Source: Chloroflexota bacterium (GTDB lineage Bacteria > Chloroflexota > UBA11872 > VXOZ01). From it: a stretch of DNA of 64,000 bases. The position numbers and the translations under genes were made by a program. The notes under the pieces are model-generated. The model searched no databases. It saw nothing but the letters and a program-made list of their open reading frames with translations, and was not told where the DNA came from. Position 1 is the stretch's first letter. The number at the start of each line of letters is the position of its first letter. This document shows, piece after piece, positions 55,650 to 62,902 of this stretch. Location of the stretch: positions 717,663 to 781,662 of the forward strand of contig CATQHC010000002.1 in the NCBI GenBank assembly GCA_958295775.1, read 5' to 3'.

Positions 55650-56438
55650 ATGGAGACACCGCTCAAGCAATCGCCGCTCTACCACGTGTCCCTTGAACTG
55701 GGGGCGTCGTTTGGCGACTACCACGGCTGGAACTTGGTGTCGCACTTCGCCACGCCGGAAGCTGAAGCGGAGGCGCTCAGAACCAGCGTGGGCCTATGCG
55801 ATGCAAGCTGGCTGGGCAAGCTGGAACTCCAAGGCCGACAAGAGGAACTGGATTCCCTCGCAATCAGAGAAGGCAGAACTTGGAAGCTTGCCCGGGGACA
55901 TTACCTCGTCCTGTGTGACCCGGCGCGCAATGAGGAACTTGCGCGGTCGATCAAGCGGCAGACTGCAAGATCTGAGGGCGACAGTCTTGATGGCGCCAAC
56001 TCCAGCATTCGTCCAGGGCCTGTAGAAGGGCCGACCGTTCGTGGTCCGATGGGCTCTCCAATGCCGGATGATTCTGCAGACTCCGGCTGTCAAGCAACTC
56101 TGATGAATGAAGGTTGCCTTCATGTGGTAGATGTCACCTCCACCTATGCAGGGCTGCTTCTCGCAGGTCCCCAGAGTCGGAAAGTGCTACAGCGGCTCAC
56201 GGCTCCTGACGTTTCCGATACCGCATTGCCAAACGGAAATTGCCTCAGTGCCAAGGTTGCGGGACTACACACGCGTGTCGTTCGCGACGATCTTGACGAG
56301 ACGCTTGCCTACTGGCTCCTCCTGGGTACCGAGTACGCCGTATACGCCTGGGAAGCGATCATGCACGCTGGTCGTCAGTTCGGCATCGTGCCGGTAGGCC
56401 AGGAAGCGGCGCGACAGATGCGGAGGAGTGGGGAATGA
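55650..56438 (+). CDS. mgdD: N-methylglutamate dehydrogenase gamma subunit (sarcosine oxidase gamma-like, GcvT fold)
   Basis: 262 residues, five bases after the mgdC stop. The opening SPLYHVSLELGASFGDYHGW, then SVGLCDASWLGKLELQG, resembles SoxG/GcvT-like subunits. Later elements HVVDVTSTYAGLLLAGPQSRKVLQRLT and TEYAVYAWEAIMHAGRQFGI end the domain. Typical gamma subunits have about 190-210 residues; the surplus is a loop at about 113-148 (SLDGANSSIRPGPVEGPTVR) of odd composition, which may come from an inserted repeat. Its stop overlaps the next start (ATGA). This is the least conserved subunit of the complex, so the family call depends partly on context. Confidence 0.78.
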   Translation: METPLKQSPLYHVSLELGASFGDYHGWNLVSHFATPEAEAEALRTSVGLCDASWLGKLELQGRQEELDSLAIREGRTWKLARGHYLVLCDPARNEELARSIKRQTARSEGDSLDGANSSIRPGPVEGPTVRGPMGSPMPDDSADSGCQATLMNEGCLHVVDVTSTYAGLLLAGPQSRKVLQRLTAPDVSDTALPNGNCLSAKVAGLHTRVVRDDLDETLAYWLLLGTEYAVYAWEAIMHAGRQFGIVPVGQEAARQMRRSGE

Positions 56439-57700
56439 TCCAGTTGTTTCGCAAGGAGCGCATGTGGCGCACCCATGAACTTAAACGCAGCTACGACGTC
56501 GTCATCATCGGGGCCGGCGTTCACGGTCTGGCCACGGCCTATTACCTGGGCAAGGACCACGGCATCACCAACGTGGCGGTGCTGGAGAAACGCTACCTCG
56601 GTTCCGGCAACTCGGGACGCAATACGGCCATCATCCGCGCAAATTACCGCACACCCGAAGGCGTGCCCTTCTTTGCCCGCTCGTTGGGACTATACGAAGA
56701 CCTGTCGCGGGAGCTCGAGTGGAATCTACTCTTCAATCAATGCGGTCACTTGACGTTGGCGCATACGGATTCTTCAGTTGACGGCCTGCGCGTGCGGGCG
56801 GAGACCAACCAGATAATGGGTGTGGACAGCCGCGTCATCTATCCGGAAGAAATCCAGAAACTCGTGCCCGCGCTCGACATGAGCGACCGCCCTCGCTTGC
56901 CTGTCATGGCGGCGCTCTATCACCCGCCGGGTGGGATTATCCGCCACGACGCCGTGGTATGGGGATATGCCCGCGCCTGCGACCGCATGGGAGTTGAGAT
57001 TCATCCCCACACGGAAGCAACCGCAATCGGCATCAACGGCTCGACGGCATACGATTACTCTGATGCGCCGCAGGGAATCGACCACCCTGACGGCACAATT
57101 ACCAGCGTAGAGACTACTGCCGGCAGCATCGCCACCGGCACAGTGGTGAACTGTGCGGCAGGTTGGGCAACGGCGGTCTCACGCATGGCCGGTGTTTCCC
57201 TGCCTATAGTCACACAGCCCCTGCAGGCCTGTGTATCGGAGCCGTTGAAGCCTTTCCTCGACAAGGTAATAGTCTCAGCTAACCTGCACGTTTACATTAG
57301 TCAAACTGACCGGGGCGACTGCGTAATGGGCGCGGAAGTCGACCCACTCCAGTCCTACAGCCAGTTGGGCACGCTGCCGACCCTGGAACAAATGGCCACC
57401 TACACCTTGGAGCTATTTCCGCAATTGCACAACGTTAATGTCCTGCGGCAGTGGGCAGGCATTTGCGATATGACCCCTGACTTCTCACCTATCATCGGGG
57501 GAGTGGAAGGCTTAGAGGGCTATCACCTGGACGTGGGTTGGGGAACTTACGGCTTTAAGGCGGGTCCGGTTGCAGGAAAATACTTGGCAGAGTTGATAGC
57601 GACCGGGGAAACCCCAACACTGTTGGAGCCTTTCAGGCTGTCACGTTTCCGTGAAGAAGCGCTTGTGGGCGAAAAAGCAGCAGCAGCAGTGTCACATTAG
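56435..57700 (+). CDS. mgdA: N-methylglutamate dehydrogenase beta subunit (sarcosine oxidase beta-like flavoprotein)
   Basis: 421 residues; ATG 56435 overlaps the mgdD stop. DAO-fold flavoenzyme: YDVVIIGAGVHGLATAYYLGK (GxGxxG), LEKRYLGSGNSGRNTAIIRAN, and a C-terminal FAD segment GYHLDVGWGTYGFKAGPVAG. The segment GGIIRHDAVVWGYARACDRMG corresponds to the region of SoxB in which a His is bound covalently to FMN. This subunit carries the amine-oxidation site. In the cluster it comes last of the four subunits (order mgdB-C-D-A). Confidence 0.85.
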   Translation: MIQLFRKERMWRTHELKRSYDVVIIGAGVHGLATAYYLGKDHGITNVAVLEKRYLGSGNSGRNTAIIRANYRTPEGVPFFARSLGLYEDLSRELEWNLLFNQCGHLTLAHTDSSVDGLRVRAETNQIMGVDSRVIYPEEIQKLVPALDMSDRPRLPVMAALYHPPGGIIRHDAVVWGYARACDRMGVEIHPHTEATAIGINGSTAYDYSDAPQGIDHPDGTITSVETTAGSIATGTVVNCAAGWATAVSRMAGVSLPIVTQPLQACVSEPLKPFLDKVIVSANLHVYISQTDRGDCVMGAEVDPLQSYSQLGTLPTLEQMATYTLELFPQLHNVNVLRQWAGICDMTPDFSPIIGGVEGLEGYHLDVGWGTYGFKAGPVAGKYLAELIATGETPTLLEPFRLSRFREEALVGEKAAAAVSH

Positions 57701-57753
57701 TCCGCTCTCCACTTGTGTATGATGTATACGGTCAGCATTAACCTCAGTCCGTC

Positions 57754-57773
57754 ATTCCAGTTTGCGCCGGAAT
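57754..57773. repeat. Degenerate palindromic repeat between mgdA and gmaS
   Basis: ATTCCAGTTTGCGCCGGAAT, preceded by CCGTC. The outer ATTCC/GGAAT pair and flanks link it to the repeat in mgdC at 52895-52914. It lies about 80 bp before the gmaS ribosome site. Confidence 0.55.
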
Positions 57774-57852
57774 TCACTAGTGGCTGAGGAGAGGCTGCAA
57801 GACGGCAAAAGCAGCGCGTGGATTCGGTAACTGCACGTAAGGAGGAACACTC

Positions 57853-59187
57853 ATGACACTCGACGAAGTAAAAGCACTGGTTGCAGAGCGCGGCATCAAG
57901 TTCTTTCTCTGTTCCTACGTAGAAATGAGCGGCGCGCCCAAGGCAAAGTTGATACCCGCAACGCACGTGGAGGACATGGCGGACGGCAGCGCCGGCTTTG
58001 CCGGTTTTGCCGCCGGCGACATGGGCCAGAGCCCGCACGATCCCGACATGCTGTGCCACCCAGACTTCGATTCGCTCCTCATCCTGCCGTGGCGGCAGGA
58101 CATTGCCTGGGTGTCGGGCAACATTCACGTAAACAACGTACCGTGGCACTACGGCCCGCGGTCAATCCTAGAGCAGCAATTGGCGAAGGCGGAGCAGGCG
58201 GGCTATCGCATGAACGTGGGCACGGAAGCCGAGTTCATGCTGCTCAAGCAAGACGAGCATGGCGGCTATGCCCCGTGGGACGCGCTCGACACCCTCGACA
58301 AGCCCTGCTACGACGTGCGCGCGCTGTACCGGAATCTTGACGTGATTACGACGCTGGTGAGCTACATGCAAGAATTGGGCTGGGAGCCCTATGCGTCCGA
58401 TCACGAGGACGCCACCTGCCAGTTTGAACTCAACTGGCTCTATTCGGACGGCCTTACGACCGCGGATCGGCACACCTTCTTCCGCTGGATGGTTAAGACC
58501 GTCGCCGAGGAGAACGGGCTCACTGCCACATTTATGCCGAAGCCCTTCCAAAACCTCACTGGCAACGGCGCGCACTGCCACGTGAGCCTGTGGGACCCCA
58601 GCAACACAACCAACCTCTTCCTCGATGAGGACGACGAGAACGGTCTTTCACAGCTCGCGTATTGGTTCACTGGCGGCGTCCTGCATCACGCCCGCGCGCT
58701 CACGGCGGTGACGTGCCCGATTGTGAACAGCTACAAACGCTTGATCCGGGGGCAGCCGCGTTCCGGGGCTTCTTGGGCGCCGGTCTACGGTACCTACGGC
58801 GGTTCCAACCGTACCCAGATGATTCGCATCCCGGATCCGGGACGTATCGAAAACCGCATCGTGGACGGCGCGACCAATCCCTATCTTGCGTATACCGTAT
58901 TGCTTGCCGCCGGCCTCGACGGCATTGCCAACAAGATTGATCCCGGCGTGCGCAACGACGACAATCTCTACGAGCTCTCGGAAGAGGAATTGCACCGCCG
59001 CGGCATCACGTTCCTGCCCACCAGCCTCCCCGAGGCGCTGGACGAACTCGACAGGGACGACGTGATCAAAGAGGCGCTGGGCCGCGAGTACGCCGATTAC
59101 TTCATCGCGGTCAAACGCGACGAATGGAACCGCTACCACCTGAGCGTAAGCCAGTGGGAGTTGGATAACTACATCGGGGTGTTTTAG
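57853..59187 (+). CDS. gmaS: Type III glutamine synthetase-like ligase, probable gamma-glutamylmethylamide synthetase
   Basis: 444 residues from ATG 57853 after AAGGAGGAACAC. Glutamine-synthetase fold: an N-terminal beta-grasp part (IKFFLCSYVEMSGAPKAKLIP). The catalytic domain has GTEAEFML (metal Glu), ATCQFELNW, MPKPFQNLTGNGAHCHVSLWD (ATP and glutamate site), ALTAVTCPIVNSYKRLIRG and NRTQMIRIPDPGRIENRIVDGATNPYLAYT. Length and motifs match the GlnT/GmaS group, not the longer GlnA. Placed directly after mgs and mgd genes, it most likely joins methylamine to glutamate using ATP, the entry step of the pathway. Ordinary ammonia ligase activity cannot be excluded. Confidence 0.82.
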   Translation: MTLDEVKALVAERGIKFFLCSYVEMSGAPKAKLIPATHVEDMADGSAGFAGFAAGDMGQSPHDPDMLCHPDFDSLLILPWRQDIAWVSGNIHVNNVPWHYGPRSILEQQLAKAEQAGYRMNVGTEAEFMLLKQDEHGGYAPWDALDTLDKPCYDVRALYRNLDVITTLVSYMQELGWEPYASDHEDATCQFELNWLYSDGLTTADRHTFFRWMVKTVAEENGLTATFMPKPFQNLTGNGAHCHVSLWDPSNTTNLFLDEDDENGLSQLAYWFTGGVLHHARALTAVTCPIVNSYKRLIRGQPRSGASWAPVYGTYGGSNRTQMIRIPDPGRIENRIVDGATNPYLAYTVLLAAGLDGIANKIDPGVRNDDNLYELSEEELHRRGITFLPTSLPEALDELDRDDVIKEALGREYADYFIAVKRDEWNRYHLSVSQWELDNYIGVF

Positions 59188-59381
59188 CAGGGCACAGCTT
59201 CCCCGCAGCAGTCACCTGTGGCCACGAGCAGGTCGCGCTCGACAACGAGCATTGCGAGGGTCTACCTGATGGTCACTCCGGCGAATGAAGGAGTCCAGCC
59301 GGCTATGGTCATCCTTGGTGAGTAGCGAGCAATGAAGTGCGGCGATTTGCCCCATGCACTCGGTTCTAAGGTGCATGGAAA

Positions 59382-59409
59382 CTGGATTCCGGCCTTCGCT
59401 GGATTGACG
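59382..59409. repeat. Degenerate copy of the CTGGATTCC-type dispersed repeat
   Basis: CTGGATTCCGGCCTTCGCTG+GATTGACG resembles the reverse complement of the palindrome in mgdC, with an imperfect stem. It lies in the 280-bp gap between gmaS and the GIY-YIG-like gene. Confidence 0.6.
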
Positions 59410-59470
59410 CCAGGAGAGAGGCATTTCTCTAGCAATGCTAGCGCGGGGCAGGAAAAGGTAAGATCTCAAA

Positions 59471-60178
59471 ATGGCGTCACAATCGAGACTATCCGATCTT
59501 CAACGGTTCTACGAGATTCTTGATAACTTAGAACACAAAGTCGGGGGCACACGAAAACTTTCCGACTGTGAGAAGAAGACGGGCTGGCCTGACCGGGGCA
59601 TCTACTTCTTCCAAGAACCAAGTGAAGAGCGCACTCAGACTGGTGATGGCTTGCGGATCGTGCGCGTAGGAAGTCACGCGCTTCAGGCTGGTCAAAACAG
59701 CACTCTATGGAGTCGTCTGTACGCACACAAGGGCTCAAGTCGCGATTCTGGCGGCAAACATCGCGGCTCTGTTTTTCGAAAACACATTGGCAAGTCCCTG
59801 ATTTGTCGTGACCACTTAGAATATCCTCATTGGGGCAAAGGCAGTTCTGCTCCGCGTTTGATAACTAGAGCCGAAAGACCATTAGAGCAAGAGGTCAGCA
59901 AAATTCTTGGTTCGATGCCGTTTCTCTGGCTTGCAATTGAGGACGAGCCAGGGCCCAAGAGCATGAGAGCTTACATCGAACGAAATTCCATCGCGCTCCT
60001 AAGCAACTATTTCAAGCCGCCGCTCGACCCACCCTCGCGTGATTGGCTCGGCAGGTGGTGCGACAGGGAAAACATAAGGAAGTCCGGCTTGTGGAATAGC
60101 GATCACGTTGAAAAGCACTACAATCTGGAGTTCCTAGATATTCTGGAGTCCAGCGTCAACGCGATGCGCGCGAGTTGA
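59471..60178 (+). CDS. GIY-YIG-like nuclease family protein
   Basis: 235 residues. The segment DRGIYFFQEPSEERTQTGDG, then LRIVRVGSHAL, gives the two strands of a GIY-YIG-type fold (GIYFF and VRVG). STLWSRLYAHKGS follows, with the Arg/His-bearing helix, and HRGSVFRKHIG. The C-terminal part includes PFLWLAIEDEPGPKSMRAYIERNSIALLS, where the last Glu/Asn helix is typical. The family occurs sporadically and is often seen near mobile or defence genes. The gene is followed after 37 bp by a second gene of similar composition; the two look like one unit. Base composition is lower in GC than the methylamine cluster. Confidence 0.65.
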   Translation: MASQSRLSDLQRFYEILDNLEHKVGGTRKLSDCEKKTGWPDRGIYFFQEPSEERTQTGDGLRIVRVGSHALQAGQNSTLWSRLYAHKGSSRDSGGKHRGSVFRKHIGKSLICRDHLEYPHWGKGSSAPRLITRAERPLEQEVSKILGSMPFLWLAIEDEPGPKSMRAYIERNSIALLSNYFKPPLDPPSRDWLGRWCDRENIRKSGLWNSDHVEKHYNLEFLDILESSVNAMRAS

Positions 60179-60215
60179 TGAATCTGCTCCAGAAGTCTGC
60201 ACATGGAGGAATATC

Positions 60216-60917
60216 GTGAATAGCGCCGACTTTGATGGAATCGTCGTTATCCAATGTGCGGGCAGCAAGAGAGACGGTGCCGGTACCCTTAAGCAGGCGA
60301 ACGGTGCACCGGTGAAGTTCGTAGCTAATCCCAAGAGGGCAATGCATGACGAAAAGACCGGACAATGGTACGTCTATGCGCGTCCGGACAATGTGTCTGA
60401 TAACGGGGAATCTTGGAGAGAGCGGTTGTTGGAATACAACGCTCGCTACAGAAAAAGCGGGGAGAACCCCTTCTGCCTGCTACCAGCATGGGAACTCTAC
60501 TCAAATCCTATCTATAGAAAATTGGTCGAAACATACGGAGTCGAGTACGTACATCTTCATTCCGCCGGCTGGGGGTTGATCAGATCCGATTTTCTCATGC
60601 CCAAATACAACATCACTTTCTCAACAGACTCCAAGTATCCCGTATGGAGCCAACGTGCTAAGCGTGACTGCTATGCCGACTTCTGTCATCTTCCTTCAAA
60701 ATCCAAGAGTCCCATAGTTTTCTTCGGTGGCAAAGATTATGTTCCTCTATTTAGTAAACTGACCCAGGAATTCGAGCGTCGGAAGATCGTATTCTATAAT
60801 TCTAAGACCCCTCCAGCAGCGCCCGGCTGCGAACTCAAACGATATCATACTAAGAGAAGGCAAAACTGGCACTACGAATGCGCCAAAGCCTTCATTGACG
60901 GCAGGGCTACGCTTTAG
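60216..60917 (+). CDS. YaaA/DUF6884-like protein
   Basis: 233 residues from GTG 60216 after GGAGGA. The N-terminus GIVVIQCAGSKRDGAGTLK has the Cys and Gly-Ser-Lys pattern of YaaA/DUF6884 proteins. Central elements PAWELYSNPIYRKLVETYGV and VHLHSAGWGLIRSDFLMPKYNITFS match the LY-S...SA-GLI motifs. The C-terminal KRRQNWHYECAKAFIDGRA is basic. In better-known families this fold binds DNA or nucleotide-like ligands. It is co-directional with and 37 bp from the GIY-YIG-like gene, suggesting a two-gene cassette. Family placement is tentative. Confidence 0.5.
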   Translation: MNSADFDGIVVIQCAGSKRDGAGTLKQANGAPVKFVANPKRAMHDEKTGQWYVYARPDNVSDNGESWRERLLEYNARYRKSGENPFCLLPAWELYSNPIYRKLVETYGVEYVHLHSAGWGLIRSDFLMPKYNITFSTDSKYPVWSQRAKRDCYADFCHLPSKSKSPIVFFGGKDYVPLFSKLTQEFERRKIVFYNSKTPPAAPGCELKRYHTKRRQNWHYECAKAFIDGRATL

Positions 60918-60924
60918 ACCGGTA

Positions 60925-60945
60925 GCGCAGGTTTGCAGCCTGCGC
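60925..60945. repeat. REP-like palindrome, copy 3
   Basis: GCGCAGGTT TGC AGCCTGCGC: the same unit as at 38738-38758 with one change in the stem, and the same GGTA lead-in. It begins 8 bp after the stop at 60917. Confidence 0.8.
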
Positions 60946-61032
60946 AAATCTGGCGGGTTCCAGTGTGAGACAGGGCTTTTTACTGATCAAGGTCTCTTCA
61001 ATGGTAGTAGTAGTTGACAGACGGAGGACATG

Positions 61033-62193
61033 ATGGCTCAATTTCACGACGCAGAATCCGGCATTACGCTGGACAACGAGTTCGAGTGTGCCAGCGCACG
61101 GGAGTTTCGCAAGATCGGCCACGGGCACTATGAAGTGCAGTTGCTCATCGAGAACTATAGCCCAGACTACCCGGTAGTTTGGGAGTACATGTTCTGCTTC
61201 CGGGTGCGGTCGCAATCTGAGCAGACGCAATCGGTGACGTTTCGCGTCATGAAGGGGCGCGGCGGCATCAGCTATCTGGATGGGCCGCACTTTGCCAAGC
61301 GCAACGGCAAGTGGGACCTCGTGCCCCGTTCCCAAACGCACATGACGCAGGATTTCGTCGAGGTCACCCTAGACGTTGCTGCAGGCGACGAATTCTTACT
61401 CGGCAACCATCCCTTTCCTACACCGGCAGAAGTGGAATCCGCGATGCATGCCACCGCCGCCGCGCTAGACGATTTCTCCGTACGCGAATTCGGACGGACG
61501 CCGGAAGGCCGTCCGCTCTTGGCGCTGGAATCCCAGCCCCGCGACAAGACCGTGATTGTCTTCGACACGATGCAACCGGCCGAACCGGGCGACGTGCCGA
61601 TTCTTTTCCTCGCCCACTGGCTGAGCAGTCGCTCCGCCGAGGCGGAAAGGCTCTTGGAGGAATACCAGTTTTGCCTCATGCCCTTGACGAACCCGGACGG
61701 CACGGCCCACGGTCACTCGGTAACCAATGCTGCCGGCGAGGTGCCGCGCTGCCACTTCGAGGACGCAAAATTGGGCAAACCGGTCCCCGCTGAGGCCGCC
61801 ACGACTTGGGAATACTTAGCGGAAAAGAAACCCACGGCGTTTATCGAATTCCACATCCATTACCTCGTACACGCCCCGCACAAGCTGGTAGGCGTCACCG
61901 TCAATGAACCCTCGGATGAACGCGGCGTGGTAGCCTTGCCTGCGGCCACGGTGCTCTGGGGCGAGCTTCTTAAGCTCAACAGCAACTGGCGGGCGCGCCT
62001 TATTGAAGCTGAGAGCGAGACTTTTCGCAATGCCCTGGATGGCACGTTGGCGCGAGACTTCGGCACTTTGGCTTATGTCTACCAAATCTACGCTCCCACC
62101 GTCGAGGCTGCCTGCGCCCACGCCGTGGACGTGGTGCGCGCGACAGTCAACGGAGTACAGGCCGCCGCCGCACTCAACCTTCGCAACGCCTGA
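61033..62193 (+). CDS. M14-like zinc carboxypeptidase family protein, altered metal motif
   Basis: 386 residues from the second of two tandem ATGs (61033), spaced well from GGAGG; 61030 is the alternative. Residues 1-130 form a beta-sandwich like the N-terminal domain of cytosolic carboxypeptidases (HYEVQLLIENYSPDYPVVWEYMF, GKWDLVPRS). The peptidase half has the expected order: FGRTPEGRPLLALES, FDTMQPAEPGD, then LMPLTNPDGTAHGHSVTNAAG and AFIEFHIHY. The usual zinc motif H-P-x-E is here Q-P-A-E (MQPAEPGD), so the first His ligand is replaced. The later His and the NPDG motif remain. It could be a non-peptidase relative or use a different metal geometry. Confidence 0.7.
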   Translation: MAQFHDAESGITLDNEFECASAREFRKIGHGHYEVQLLIENYSPDYPVVWEYMFCFRVRSQSEQTQSVTFRVMKGRGGISYLDGPHFAKRNGKWDLVPRSQTHMTQDFVEVTLDVAAGDEFLLGNHPFPTPAEVESAMHATAAALDDFSVREFGRTPEGRPLLALESQPRDKTVIVFDTMQPAEPGDVPILFLAHWLSSRSAEAERLLEEYQFCLMPLTNPDGTAHGHSVTNAAGEVPRCHFEDAKLGKPVPAEAATTWEYLAEKKPTAFIEFHIHYLVHAPHKLVGVTVNEPSDERGVVALPAATVLWGELLKLNSNWRARLIEAESETFRNALDGTLARDFGTLAYVYQIYAPTVEAACAHAVDVVRATVNGVQAAAALNLRNA

Positions 62194-62245
62194 ACCGGCG
62201 TCCCAAGTAAACTCACAGTATTCGGTTGCATTTCAGCGGACTGCC

Positions 62246-62743
62246 ATGATGAATCTGCTCATGGGTCAGTCCGGCCGTTGGGGCGGCCCCGATCCGGAGA
62301 GCTTGCCGGTTGTAGCCGTGAAGTTTCTGAACGGTCCGCAAAACGATAAGGTGCCCAGCGGGGGCCGCGTCATGGAGCATTGGGGCAGCACGCAGCAACC
62401 CGATGAGGCCTGGGACCTGATGCGCTTCTTCTTGACTGATCTGGAGGTGAATATCGCGACATTCACCATTCTCAAGTCCGGCCTGCCGCCCAACACCACC
62501 TATTGGGACGACGAACGCCTTTACGTCAAGTCCGGTCGCCCGCCGCGCGAAATCGAAGCCTACATGGCCACGTTGCGCGAAGGCAAGGGCTACTACTGGC
62601 AGGTGAACGGCGTGTGGAGCGCCTGGATCGGCGCCTACCGCACCGGCCAGCGCGCGATCTGGGCCGGGGAAGCTACGGTAGAGGAGGCAATGCAGCAAGC
62701 CAGCAAGGAAGCACAGGCAGCGCTGGACGAGTATTACGGCTAG
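62246..62743 (+). pseudogene. C-terminal fragment of an ABC solute-binding protein
   Basis: 165 codons starting near ATG 62246 match only the last third of a family 1 solute-binding protein: GGRVMEHWGSTQQPDEAWDLMRFFLTDLE, FTILKSGLPPNTTYWDDERLYVKSGRPP, and GYYWQVNGVWSAWIGAYRTG. There is no signal peptide, lipobox or first lobe. The frame stays open to its natural end (EAQAALDEYYG), so the 5' two thirds were lost by a deletion just upstream, between the M14-like gene and this point. Not expected to work. Confidence 0.75.
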
Positions 62744-62902
62744 CGAGGCTAATGTCTCTTGCTCCTTGTCTAGAGAAACGCAGGATGCCGAACGCGCCGC
62801 TTCTCGCAATGAGTAGCGGCGCGTATGTTTCAATGTTCCCTCTTGCCAGCGCAGAAGCTCTCCAAATGAAGGCTGTGGCCATCACTCTTTCCCTCTGTTA
62901 AT

